In this document: positions 40,085-48,741 of the stretch, in pieces | Layout of the letters: the number at the start of each line of letters is the position of its first letter | How positions within the stretch are numbered: the stretch's first letter is position 1 | NCBI GenBank assembly: GCA_021739765.1 | Contig: JAIPBD010000005.1 | Location: forward strand, 62,001 to 126,000 | Direction: 5' to 3' | Source of the DNA: Melioribacteraceae bacterium | GTDB lineage: Bacteria > Bacteroidota > Ignavibacteria > Ignavibacteriales > Melioribacteraceae | Length of the DNA stretch: 64,000 nt | Translations under genes and position numbers: made by a program | Notes under the pieces: generated by a model | Told to the model about the DNA's origin: nothing | The model's database searches: none | Seen by the model: the letters and a program-made list of their open reading frames with translations, nothing else

Positions 40085-41167
40085 ATGCAAATAGGATTAG
40101 TAGGATTACAATTTTCGGGCAAATCAACTCTATTTAATATCATCTCAGGCAATGTAAACGAAGAATCTTCCGGTGTTAATGAAGATGCTCGAATTGAAGT
40201 CGTAAAAGTTCCTGATAAAAGACTTGATCTGCTCACCGAAATGTTTAACCCGAAGAAAAAAGTTAATGCCACGATCGAAGCGTATGATTTTCCCGGATTG
40301 CGAATGGCCGATGACGGTAAGGTTCGTTTGACAACTCAATTCTTGGAAAATGTTAAAAATAATGATGCTCTTTTTTACGTTATCCGTCAATTTGAAGAAC
40401 CTTCTGTTCCACATCCTATGAATGATGTAAATCCCGTGAGAGATTTTGAATTTTTAGAGACAGAGTTTTTGTTAACCGACCACGCATTCCTCGAAAATAG
40501 AATAGAAAAACTTAAAAAAGAAGTAATGAAATCGAAGGATGAAAACCTAAAAAAGGAACTTCCGGTAATCGAGAAATGCCTTGCCTGGGTTGAAAATGAG
40601 AAACCTCTTCGAAATTTGAACCTGGAAGAGAACGAGAAGAAATTACTTTCGGGCTATCAGCTTCTAACATTAAAACCACTTTCGGTTGCGATAAATCTTG
40701 ATGAAAATTCAATTTCTGATTCGGAAAAATTTGTTAACGAATTACGATCGGTAATAAAAGATCAAGAAATTAAAATCATACCTTTTTCTGCAAAAATTGA
40801 AATAGAGTTGGCTTCTTTGAGCGATGAAGACCGAATCGAATTTATGGGTGATTATGGTATCGAGGAATCTGCATTATCAAAGATTCTTAACTCGTCATAT
40901 AAAATTTTAGGTCTCCATTCGTTTTTTACCGTTGGTGAAGACGAGTGTAGAGCATGGACCATCAAGAAAAGATTTACGGCTCAAGAAGCTGCCGGTGTAA
41001 TTCATACCGATTTTTATAACAAATTTATCAGAGCTGAAGTTGTTCATTATCAAGATTTTATTGATCATGGCAGCTTTGCTAAATGTAAAGACGCCGGTGT
41101 TTGGAGTTTAGAAGGTAAAGAATACGTTGTTCAAGATGGAGATATTATTAACGTGAGACATTCATAA
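40085..41167 (+). CDS. ychF: YchF-family GTPase/ATPase (divergent)
   Basis: A 360-residue Obg-family P-loop protein. The C-terminal TGS-like domain is textbook YchF: EDECRAWTIKKRFTAQEAAG and LEGKEYVVQDGDIINVRHS. The nucleotide site is less typical: G1 reads GLQFSGKSTL where YchF usually has PNVGKST, G3 is DFPGL rather than DIAGL, and G4 appears as NLDE, keeping the NxxE that lets YchF bind ATP. YchF/OLA1 proteins associate with ribosomes and respond to oxidative stress. Followed by pepD after 18 bp. Confidence 0.85.
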   Translation: MQIGLVGLQFSGKSTLFNIISGNVNEESSGVNEDARIEVVKVPDKRLDLLTEMFNPKKKVNATIEAYDFPGLRMADDGKVRLTTQFLENVKNNDALFYVIRQFEEPSVPHPMNDVNPVRDFEFLETEFLLTDHAFLENRIEKLKKEVMKSKDENLKKELPVIEKCLAWVENEKPLRNLNLEENEKKLLSGYQLLTLKPLSVAINLDENSISDSEKFVNELRSVIKDQEIKIIPFSAKIEIELASLSDEDRIEFMGDYGIEESALSKILNSSYKILGLHSFFTVGEDECRAWTIKKRFTAQEAAGVIHTDFYNKFIRAEVVHYQDFIDHGSFAKCKDAGVWSLEGKEYVVQDGDIINVRHS

Positions 41168-41185
41168 AAGTTTTGGGAGCAAATT

Positions 41186-42646
41186 ATGTCACAAAATTCC
41201 GTAACGGGATTAAAACCTGAATTAGTTTGGAAGTATTTTGCAGAAATGTCGACTGTACCTCGTCCCTCAAAAAAGGAAGGGAAGATAGTTGAGTGGGCAA
41301 AAAAGTTTGCCCTGGATAATGGGTTCGAAGTAATTGAAGATGAAGTGAAAAATCTGCTTATAAAAGTTCCTGCATCCAAAGGTTATGAGTCAAAACAAAC
41401 TATAGTATTACAAGGTCATGTTGATATGGTTTGTGAAAAAAATAAAGGCACTGAACACGATTTTGATAAAGATCCTATTGTTCTTTTAAAAGAGGATGGA
41501 TGGATTACAGCAGATGGTACAACTCTTGGCGCGGATAATGGAATTGGAGTTGCCGCAGCTATGGCGGTCGCGACCGATCCCGAATGTATTCACGGACCAA
41601 TTGAGTTGTTATTAACGGTTGATGAAGAAACAGGACTTACAGGCGCTTCAAATTTAAAACCAGACTTTGTTTCTGGTAAAATTTTGATAAATACCGATTC
41701 TGAAGAAGATGGTATATTTTATGTCGGTTGTTCCGGTGGACAAGATACGGTTGGGATTTTTGACATTCAGTATTCAGATTCGAGACCCGATTTATTACCG
41801 TATGAGCTTATGGTTTCCGGTTTGAAGGGTGGTCATTCCGGAATGGAAATTGACCGGGGAAGAGCAAATGCGATAAAACTACTTGGTGCATTGCTGCATG
41901 AACTTGGTAATTTTTACTTCAAGGTGTCTGTAATTAAGGGCGGATCGAAAAGGAATGCAATTCCACGTGAAGCTGAGGCTGTTCTTCTTATTAATGAAGA
42001 AGATATAGGTGATATCGAAAATTCCATAAAAGTTTTTGTTGATGAAGTTCTTTCCGAATATAAAAACTCCGATGGTGGATTAAAAATTACTTTAAGGAAG
42101 CTTGATGGACCGGCTCCGAAACCAATGCGTCGAAAATTTACCAGCACTTTAATTGATGTAATTTTAGCTATGCCGAATGGCGTGATTTCAATGAGTAAAG
42201 ATATTCCGGGATTGGTGGAAACCTCAACAAATTTAGCGACAATTGTTATGGAGAGGGATATAATTCGAGTTGGAACCAGTCAAAGAAGTTCTTTAGAACA
42301 CGCAAAAGAAAATATTACGAACAGCGTAGCGGCGATATTTGAGCTTGCCGAAGCGGAAGTTTTGGTTACAGATGGTTATCCTGGATGGCAGCCTAATTTA
42401 GATTCACCGGCATTATCTGCCGCAAAAAAAGTTTATCTGAATCTATTCGGTGACGAGCCAGAAGTTAAAGCAGTTCACGCAGGATTAGAATGTGGTTTAT
42501 TCGCCAAAAGATATCCCGGACTGGATATGATTTCTTTTGGACCGACCATCACCGGTGCGCATTCTCCGGATGAAAAAGTTAATATCGCGGATGTCGAGAA
42601 ATTCTACACTCTGTTAAAAGGTATTCTTAAAGAATTTGCCAAGTAA
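41186..42646 (+). CDS. pepD: Aminoacyl-histidine dipeptidase
   Basis: A 486-residue M20-family dizinc peptidase. Metal ligands are visible in LQGHVDMVCEKN, LGADNGIGVAAAMA and TVDEETGLTG, and the C-terminal ligand histidine in TITGAHSPDEKVNI. Length and these blocks match PepD/carnosinase-like enzymes that cut Xaa-His dipeptides in the cytoplasm. Ribosome-binding sequence TTGGGAGC precedes the ATG. Adjacent to a BRCT-domain protein 21 bp downstream. Confidence 0.93.
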   Translation: MSQNSVTGLKPELVWKYFAEMSTVPRPSKKEGKIVEWAKKFALDNGFEVIEDEVKNLLIKVPASKGYESKQTIVLQGHVDMVCEKNKGTEHDFDKDPIVLLKEDGWITADGTTLGADNGIGVAAAMAVATDPECIHGPIELLLTVDEETGLTGASNLKPDFVSGKILINTDSEEDGIFYVGCSGGQDTVGIFDIQYSDSRPDLLPYELMVSGLKGGHSGMEIDRGRANAIKLLGALLHELGNFYFKVSVIKGGSKRNAIPREAEAVLLINEEDIGDIENSIKVFVDEVLSEYKNSDGGLKITLRKLDGPAPKPMRRKFTSTLIDVILAMPNGVISMSKDIPGLVETSTNLATIVMERDIIRVGTSQRSSLEHAKENITNSVAAIFELAEAEVLVTDGYPGWQPNLDSPALSAAKKVYLNLFGDEPEVKAVHAGLECGLFAKRYPGLDMISFGPTITGAHSPDEKVNIADVEKFYTLLKGILKEFAK

Positions 42647-42667
42647 TAACAATTAAATGGGTCAAAA

Positions 42668-43282
42668 ATGGAATCTGCTAACGGCATAAAAGATAAAATA
42701 TACACTTACGAATATTCAGATGAATTAAAAAAAGAAATTCTCGGACTGGAAAAAATTGCTTCGGCAATAATTTATGACGGTAAAGTTGATCCTTACGAAG
42801 TAAATATACTAAGGGAATGGATTCAAAGAAATGATGAATATTTGACCGAAAAACCGTTATCCGAACTAAAACGAATTTTTAGCGAGATCACCGAAGATAA
42901 TATTGTAACTCCGGATGAAAGAGAAACCCTGCTCTTCTTTCTGGACGCCATTGCGGATAATCCTTCGAAATTGGGCTTACATCTTGAAATATTCGATAAT
43001 CCCGACAATATTATCATCGAACGAAAAACTTTCTGTTTTACCGGTAAACTCGTCTTCAGTTCAATCCATAAAGCGCAGCAAATTGTTGTATCAAACGGGG
43101 GTAATTATACAGCTGAGTTTAATGATTCGGTGGATTTTTTAGTTGTGGGAATGCTTAAATCGGATGCGTATTCGAAAAAAGAATATAACGATGACATTCG
43201 AAACGCAATTTCAGCTAAATCCGCTGGGAGCGGCATTCAAATAATTCGAGAACAAGATTTTGTTCAATTATTAATGAACTGA
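42668..43282 (+). CDS. BRCT-domain protein with helical N-terminal region
   Basis: A 204-residue protein. Residues 118-200 are a BRCT domain: KTFCFTGKLVFSSIHKAQQI, then VSNGGNYTAEFNDSVDFLVV and a final helix. Residues 1-110 are all-helical with acidic, TerB-like spacing (ASAIIYDGKVDPYEVNILRE; ITEDNIVTPDERETLLFFLD). This arrangement is seen in stand-alone BRCT proteins that are not DNA ligases; the ligand is unknown. The stop abuts the stop of the convergent gene. Confidence 0.8.
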   Translation: MESANGIKDKIYTYEYSDELKKEILGLEKIASAIIYDGKVDPYEVNILREWIQRNDEYLTEKPLSELKRIFSEITEDNIVTPDERETLLFFLDAIADNPSKLGLHLEIFDNPDNIIIERKTFCFTGKLVFSSIHKAQQIVVSNGGNYTAEFNDSVDFLVVGMLKSDAYSKKEYNDDIRNAISAKSAGSGIQIIREQDFVQLLMN

Positions 43283-43789
43283 TTATTTTGGTAATTGCCA
43301 ATCGGTCACAATCATTTTACGATCAAATGTGACCTTTCCGGTTTGATCTCCGTATTTATAGATATAAGTGGATGAACGGTAATCGCTGGTGCTTACAAAA
43401 TCCTTACCTAAAAGTTTCACAACTTCATTTTCCTTCATGCCTTTGCGGATTTGATTCCAATTTGCGATTTCCGGTCCCGTAGTCAATTTTTCTATTTCTG
43501 CTTTTGTATCGCCACCAACTAATTCTGCGGCTTTATCCATCAGAGTTTTATCAGTTTTACCCGATAGTTCATTAAAGTTTGGTCTTCCATCATCGAAATT
43601 ACGATCTTTTTGTTCCCGTCCGGATTCGGATTCCGGATCAATTTGCCTGCTTATTTGATTACTGCTTTGATTCGCGAGCATTAATTCAATGTTTATGATG
43701 CGGCTATAAACAAAAAACACAAAAATTAATAGCATCAGCAGCATTGTTGCTATTACTCCCAAAAGGAAATTTGTAAGGTTAAATTTCAT
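43283..43789 (-). CDS. Membrane-anchored BamE/SmpA-like protein
   Basis: A 168-residue protein with one N-terminal membrane helix (about 8-28, no lipobox), a polar linker rich in Gln, Arg and Asp, and a C-terminal small domain (IRKGMKENEVVKLLGKDF, then STYIYKYGDQTGKVTF) that has the spacing of the BamE/SmpA fold. The domain should sit in the periplasm. Function unknown; it is the last gene of a minus-strand unit led by a LytTR response regulator, with 15 bp to the DUF493 gene. Confidence 0.65.
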   Translation of the reverse strand: MKFNLTNFLLGVIATMLLMLLIFVFFVYSRIINIELMLANQSSNQISRQIDPESESGREQKDRNFDDGRPNFNELSGKTDKTLMDKAAELVGGDTKAEIEKLTTGPEIANWNQIRKGMKENEVVKLLGKDFVSTSDYRSSTYIYKYGDQTGKVTFDRKMIVTDWQLPK

Positions 43790-43804
43790 TTAAATTCCTC
43801 TTAA

Positions 43805-44071
43805 TTAAAGAATCATTTTGATAGAATCGGATTGAATTAGCATACCGTAAATCATATCTCTTTCCGCTTCATCATTTACTATAACCTTCAGACTCAGACT
43901 TTTATATTTGCCCTTTTTGCTAATGTTTGAGGCTTGTAAATCATGCTGCATTCTATTAACCGCTTTTCTGATTATTTTTTGCATCGCGATAACATTATCG
44001 CCGATAATTTTATAGTGCCACTCACATGGATAGTCAATATCCGCTTTTTGGTTTTCTGAATTCAAAATCAT
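43805..44071 (-). CDS. DUF493 (YbeD-like) family protein
   Basis: An 88-residue protein with the DUF493 pattern: DYPCEWHYKIIGDN at the start, SKKGKYKSLSLKV in the middle and the terminal SIKMIL. E. coli YbeD is a small ferredoxin-like-fold protein of debated function. It lies between a response regulator and a BamE-like gene, 26 and 15 bp away, so it is probably co-transcribed with them. Confidence 0.8.
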   Translation of the reverse strand: MILNSENQKADIDYPCEWHYKIIGDNVIAMQKIIRKAVNRMQHDLQASNISKKGKYKSLSLKVIVNDEAERDMIYGMLIQSDSIKMIL

Positions 44072-44097
44072 TCTCGTTTCCCCATTATGTCTTTAAT

Positions 44098-44859
44098 CTA
44101 ACCCTCGAAAATGTCTTTAAGTTTCGAATAGTATCTTCTGCTTATAAATAATGGTTCATCATCGTTCTTGATACTCACTTTATAACTTCTGTTAAACCAC
44201 TTTACAACTTTTCCTATAAATTCAATATTAACGATGTATGAACGGTGAATCCTGATAAAATGGCTCGAAGGCAGAGATTCTTCCCACTCTTTGAGCGATT
44301 TTGAGATAATTAGTTTTTCACCTGATTCAATTTTAACGCGTGTATATTTTTCATCAGCCATCACATAAACAATACTGCTAATCTTAATAAATTTTGGGAT
44401 ACCATTTACTTTCAGCAGAATATGTTCTTTATAAGTTAAATCCTTCTTTTCTTTCACTTCCTCTTTCTTGGAATATTCGGTAATTAATTTTTCTCGTTTC
44501 TCCATTTGTGTTTCAATGGCGTTTGAAAGCTCTGCGATTTTGAAAGGTTTGAATAAATAATCATCCGCCCCAAGTTCCATACCTTTTCTAATATCAGTCC
44601 GATCTGATTGTGCGGTTAAATAAATGAAAGGAATTAAATCAGTAACTTTTTTTTTTGCTAAACTTTCCTTCACTTCAAATCCATTTTTAACGGGCATCAT
44701 TATATCGCATATAATCAAGTCAGGAATAAACTTTTCAGCCAATTCAATACCCTTACTACCGTCTTCCGCGGTAATTACCGTAAATTTTTGAAGTTCGAGA
44801 TAGTCACGAACCATTTTCCTGATCTCGGAGTCGTCTTCAATTAGTAAAACAGTAAGCAT
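44098..44859 (-). CDS. LytTR-family response regulator
   Basis: A 253-residue two-domain regulator. The receiver (1-120) has the acidic pocket EDD at 8-10, phospho-acceptor Asp52 in IICDIMMP, and the conserved Lys in DDYLFKPFK; the C-terminal LytTR DNA-binding domain (about 150-250) contains IVYVMADEKYTRVKIESGE and SHFIRIHRSYIVNIEFI. LytTR regulators usually bind pairs of short repeats and activate transcription. It heads a three-gene minus-strand operon and lies 693 bp from the divergent LOV kinase, a plausible but unproven partner. Confidence 0.92.
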   Translation of the reverse strand: MLTVLLIEDDSEIRKMVRDYLELQKFTVITAEDGSKGIELAEKFIPDLIICDIMMPVKNGFEVKESLAKKKVTDLIPFIYLTAQSDRTDIRKGMELGADDYLFKPFKIAELSNAIETQMEKREKLITEYSKKEEVKEKKDLTYKEHILLKVNGIPKFIKISSIVYVMADEKYTRVKIESGEKLIISKSLKEWEESLPSSHFIRIHRSYIVNIEFIGKVVKWFNRSYKVSIKNDDEPLFISRRYYSKLKDIFEG

Positions 44860-44997
44860 AATAATTTCCTCTGTGCTTCTCTAAACAAAGTTGGGTATTC
44901 AAAAAGTGCCGTTCATTCTTGTAAATGTACCGTTTAATCCGGAACACTGGTGGAATGAAGATCATTGTTGTATCTATCTCTCAAAAAATAAGGATTT

Positions 44998-45096
44998 ATG
45001 TTGAGATACACGATAATTTTTCTACTATTTGCTTTCGCTGAGTTTTTTGCTTCGAACGTCGGAATTAAATTCATGTTTCGTTCACTCAAATATTAA
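44998..45096 (+). CDS. Possible 32-residue secreted or membrane peptide
   Basis: ATG at 44998 with AAGGA four bases upstream opens a 32-codon frame whose first 18 residues (LRYTIIFLLFAFAEFFAS) look like a signal peptide or a single membrane helix. It could be a real micropeptide, or the remnant of a larger exported protein that has lost the rest. Nothing else supports it. Confidence 0.25.
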   Translation: MLRYTIIFLLFAFAEFFASNVGIKFMFRSLKY

Positions 45097-45324
45097 TGAA
45101 GCTGATAGTGAGCTATGCGTATTAGAAATGTGTTTATTTCGCAATAGAACACAAACGATTTCTAAATGATCTTTTAAAAACATCGCGGATTTGTTGTTTT
45201 ATCTTCGCATCCGGAGTGTAAATGCCTTACTGTTCCGGGATTTGTTTTTCGGCTTTTGAAGAAATGAGGACATCAAGATTGGAGGCTTCCATACAGAAAA
45301 AAATAGTCTGACTGATAACGATGA

Positions 45325-45340
45325 CCCTTCGAGAGAAGGG
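45325..45340 (+). promoter_or_regulatory. GNRA-loop hairpin over a ribosome-binding site
   Basis: CCCTTC (45325-45330) and GAAGGG (45335-45340) pair perfectly around a GAGA tetraloop. The 3' arm contains the purine run that would be the ribosome-binding site of the short frame starting at 45348, so the hairpin could hide it. Confidence 0.3.
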
Positions 45341-45347
45341 AATTTGT

Positions 45348-45509
45348 ATGTTAATGAAATCTCAAAGTGATCAAATTTGGATAAATCCAGGTGGATTGTC
45401 TGATGAAGGATCTTCAACGAGTGTATTCAGAAAACGCCTCATGAATGAGAATAATAACAAAAGGACTATCGCTTTGATGTCAAAATTTGATCATAATTTG
45501 CTAATTTAG
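45348..45509 (+). CDS. Possible 53-residue small protein
   Basis: ATG at 45348, seven bases after GAAGGG, opens a 53-codon hydrophilic frame beginning MLMKSQSDQIWINPGGLSDE. It ends 43 bp before the LOV histidine kinase start. No recognised family. The composition is protein-like (few rare residues, basic SVFRKRLMNENNNKR segment), but coding status is uncertain. Confidence 0.3.
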   Translation: MLMKSQSDQIWINPGGLSDEGSSTSVFRKRLMNENNNKRTIALMSKFDHNLLI

Positions 45510-45552
45510 TTTTTATAAACGGTTTGCAATACTTCAAAATGGATAAATATAT

Positions 45553-48309
45553 ATGAACGCATCAACTCTCGACGTTATCGAAAATCTGAATAACTACGCG
45601 GCCATGATGGCAGACATAGATTCTTTCGAATCCCTTGCAACAGTCTCGCAAAATATTTTTACTGATTTTCTAAAAGTTGAATTCAGCAGTATATATTTAT
45701 ACGACCCATTCGAAGAAAAACTAAGTCTACTTTTCGCTACCGGGCTTTCAAAAGAACAAGAAGATTTAGCCGAAAAAACAGTTATGGAAAGACATCCGGG
45801 ATGGGCATTTAACAACAACAAATTGCTCCATATTCCTGATGCTGAAAATGATGCATTATCACTTAAAGTATTGGATCGTAAAAATTTAAAAATTCTTTCA
45901 AGACTCTATATCCCAATTCAGAATAAAGGCGAAGCGATTGGAGTTATGAGTGTGTTAAGCTCTAAGAAAAACGGGTTTGCGCCTGAATTAATAGCGCTTG
46001 TTCAATTTATTGCTAACGTTACAGGATTCATCTATAAAAACTTGATAAACTTTGAAAGAATTAAAAATGTTCGCGAAAGAATGCGACTGCATGATAAAGC
46101 GCTTGAATCAAGCAGCAATGGAATTGTAATTACCGATGCTCTGAAAAAGGATAATCCTATAATCTATGTAAATCGTGCATACCAAAAGATAACCGGTTAC
46201 TCACGATTGGAATCGATAGGCCGGAATTGTAGATTTTTACAAGGCGAAGATGTAAATCAGACCGAAGTAAAAAGGCTGAAAGAATCTATCAAGAATCAAG
46301 CTCCATGTTCGGTTTTGCTCAGAAACTATAAAAAAGATGGAACACTTTTCTGGAATGAACTTAGCATTTCGCCAATCCATGATTATAACGGAGTAACCAC
46401 ACATTTTATTGGAATTCAGACTGACGTTACCGAACGTAAAAACACCGAAATAAAACTGGAAGAATCCAATAACAGATTCGGTGCTCTAATTGAAAATCTT
46501 CAAGCCGGCCTTATGGTTGAAGATGAAAACAGAAAAATATCACTGGTAAATCAAGAGTTTTGTGATATGTTCGGAATTCCTGCAAAACCTCAGCAGATGA
46601 TTGGGTACGATTGCGCTTTGGCTTCTGAAGAGGCTAAAAAGGCGTTCGTAGATGAAGACATGTTTATAAATAAGATTACAAAAATTCTGAAAGAAAAAAA
46701 ACCGGTTCGATTTGAAGAATATGAGTTAAAAGACGGGCGAGTATTTGAAAGAGATTACATCCCGATTTTTGTTTCAGAAAATTACAAAGGTCATTTGTGG
46801 CAATACAGGGATGTTACCGAAAAGAAAAATTCAGAGAAGGAATTAAAAAAACTTAAGCATTTTTATGAAAAAGTTCTAAATGATTTACCGGGACAAATAG
46901 CGGTGTTCGATAAGGATTTCCGCTATCTTTATTTGAATCCGGCGAGTGTTAAAAATGACGAAATAAGATTATGGCTTGTTGGTAAAAATGACTTTGAATA
47001 TTGTGAATATCGTGGTTTCGAAACTAAAATTGCTGAGGATCGAACTAAAAGGCTCACAATGGTAAGTGAAAGAAAAGAGCCGATTAGGTTTGAAGAAATA
47101 ATCAATAAGCCCGATGGCGGGGAAAATTATTTCATTCGTGTTATCAGTCCTATTTTAGATGATAATGGTACGGTTCAACAATTATTAGCTTATGGGCTTG
47201 ATATAACTGATCTGAAGCTTGCCGAACGGGAAGTGCAAACTGCCCGTAAACAACTCGAAAATGTGCTTGATGCGACAGCTGAAGGAATAGTTACCATCGA
47301 TGAAAGAAGTAAGATTGTAATGGTTAATAACGAAGTAGAAAATATTTGGGGTTATTCAAAAGCAGAGTTAATCGGGCAACCGGTAACAATTTTAATGCAT
47401 ACGAAATTCCATGATATGCATATGAATGGAATGAATAGATATTTGGAAACGCGTGTTCCTAGAGTGCTTAATCAGAAACTGGAACTTGAAGGTATGCGAA
47501 AAAACGGCGAGGAATTTCCGATTAATATTACGATTAAAGAAACAAAACTTGATGATCGATTACTTTTTACCGCTGCAATTCACGATACCACTGAATTAAA
47601 ATCGCTTCTAAAAAAGCTTGAAAATTCAAATAAGTCACTTTCAGAATTCGCCTACATCGCGTCCCACGATCTGCGTGAACCATTACGGAAAATTACCGCT
47701 TTTGGAGAATTACTAAATGAATCACTGGAAGGTAACATCGAAGAGGACGATGCCGAAAACCTAAAGCTTATGGTGGATGGAGCAAACCGAATGCAAAAAA
47801 TGATAAATGACTTGCTTTCCTATTCAAAAATTACTTCTACTGTTGAAGAGCACTCTAAAATCGATCTAAAAAAACTGGTTGATGAATTGGCCGATTTTGA
47901 ACTTGCCGCATTGATTGAAGAAAGCAACGCCAAGATTGAATTCGGAAAAAATTTAGGGCCGGTCAGAGGCGAAAATACCCAGATAAAACAACTTTTTCAG
48001 AACATTATCAGTAATGGAATAAAATATCGTAAACCAGATATTGATCCAATAATTGAGATTACGATGGATTCCGGACCAAGATTTTATACCGTAAAAATAA
48101 AAGACAATGGAATTGGAATAAAAGAAGAATATTATAATCAAATATTTGAGATGTTCAAAAGGCTGCATTCGAGGGAAGAATATTCGGGAACGGGAATCGG
48201 GCTATCGGTATGCAAAAGAATTGTGGAAATATCCGGAGGCAAAATAGGTGTTGAATCGACTGTCGGGGAAGGATCAACTTTCTGGTTCGAACTCCCAAAA
48301 GTTAATTAA
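45553..48309 (+). CDS. GAF-LOV-PAS sensor histidine kinase (probable blue-light receptor)
   Basis: A 918-residue cytoplasmic kinase without membrane helices. Order: GAF (about 20-170), LOV (about 178-305), three PAS/PAC units (about 306-430, 435-555, 565-685), a dimerisation domain with His705 in ASHDLREPLRK, and an ATPase domain (NGIKYRKP, DNGIGIKEEYYNQIF, GTGIGLSVCKRIV). The LOV core is complete: NPIIYVNRAY, GRNCRFLQGE with the flavin-adduct Cys226, NYKKDGTLFWNE and HFIGIQTDV. Such domains bind FMN and form a Cys-flavin bond in blue light. Downstream lie a single-domain receiver, a receiver-kinase and a STAS protein, all on one strand. Output target unknown. Confidence 0.92.
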   Translation: MNASTLDVIENLNNYAAMMADIDSFESLATVSQNIFTDFLKVEFSSIYLYDPFEEKLSLLFATGLSKEQEDLAEKTVMERHPGWAFNNNKLLHIPDAENDALSLKVLDRKNLKILSRLYIPIQNKGEAIGVMSVLSSKKNGFAPELIALVQFIANVTGFIYKNLINFERIKNVRERMRLHDKALESSSNGIVITDALKKDNPIIYVNRAYQKITGYSRLESIGRNCRFLQGEDVNQTEVKRLKESIKNQAPCSVLLRNYKKDGTLFWNELSISPIHDYNGVTTHFIGIQTDVTERKNTEIKLEESNNRFGALIENLQAGLMVEDENRKISLVNQEFCDMFGIPAKPQQMIGYDCALASEEAKKAFVDEDMFINKITKILKEKKPVRFEEYELKDGRVFERDYIPIFVSENYKGHLWQYRDVTEKKNSEKELKKLKHFYEKVLNDLPGQIAVFDKDFRYLYLNPASVKNDEIRLWLVGKNDFEYCEYRGFETKIAEDRTKRLTMVSERKEPIRFEEIINKPDGGENYFIRVISPILDDNGTVQQLLAYGLDITDLKLAEREVQTARKQLENVLDATAEGIVTIDERSKIVMVNNEVENIWGYSKAELIGQPVTILMHTKFHDMHMNGMNRYLETRVPRVLNQKLELEGMRKNGEEFPINITIKETKLDDRLLFTAAIHDTTELKSLLKKLENSNKSLSEFAYIASHDLREPLRKITAFGELLNESLEGNIEEDDAENLKLMVDGANRMQKMINDLLSYSKITSTVEEHSKIDLKKLVDELADFELAALIEESNAKIEFGKNLGPVRGENTQIKQLFQNIISNGIKYRKPDIDPIIEITMDSGPRFYTVKIKDNGIGIKEEYYNQIFEMFKRLHSREEYSGTGIGLSVCKRIVEISGGKIGVESTVGEGSTFWFELPKVN

Positions 48310-48316
48310 GGTGAAT

Positions 48317-48733
48317 ATGTTAAAAAGAATTGTTATAGTTGAAGATGATCCCGGGGATCAAAAATTATTAAAACTGTCATTAAAAAAAATGTGTCCAAAC
48401 GCGCAACTTTTATTTTTTTATGATGGTGAAAAAGCAATCGAATTTTTTCAAAATGATGCCCTTGCCGTTAATACTGATCTTGTGATTCTCGATCTAAATT
48501 TACCGAAGAAAAGCGGCTTGGATGTTCTGAAAAAAATTGAAAAACTTGAGTTGTACGAAAAAATTAAAATAGTAATTTTCAGTACTTCTTTTATGGAGAG
48601 CTTTACCCAAAGAGAAATAATTGAAATGGCGGATGGTTATTACACCAAGCCGATTGGTTTGGCGGCATTCAATGATGTAATCAAGAGGATTATATCAGAG
48701 AATTTCCCCGATGTAGTATTTCAGAATAATTAG
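48317..48733 (+). CDS. Single-domain response regulator
   Basis: A 138-residue CheY-like receiver with no output domain. The acidic pair is in VIVEDDPGDQ, the phospho-acceptor is Asp59 in VILDLNLPKKSG, and the conserved Lys is in YYTKPIG. The DDPGDQ form is typical of receivers paired with phytochrome/LOV-type kinases (Rcp1-like). I start at the ATG at 48317, eight bases after the kinase stop and preceded by AAGGTGA; the frame is open further upstream but only inside the kinase gene. Likely the direct phosphate acceptor of the LOV kinase. Confidence 0.9.
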   Translation: MLKRIVIVEDDPGDQKLLKLSLKKMCPNAQLLFFYDGEKAIEFFQNDALAVNTDLVILDLNLPKKSGLDVLKKIEKLELYEKIKIVIFSTSFMESFTQREIIEMADGYYTKPIGLAAFNDVIKRIISENFPDVVFQNN

Positions 48734-48741
48734 GAATTTAA

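Larger units (their letters stand above)
44860..45552. other. 693-bp intergenic region between divergent LytTR regulator and LOV kinase
   Basis: The longest stretch without a confident gene. It holds two short plus-strand frames (44998-45096 and 45348-45509, listed separately), a GNRA-capped hairpin at 45325-45340, and otherwise AT-rich sequence with no convincing tRNA, no known RNA family and no full match to the Bacteroidota promoter consensus. It presumably carries promoters for both flanking genes and possibly LytTR binding sites, which I could not pick out by eye. Confidence 0.6.
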
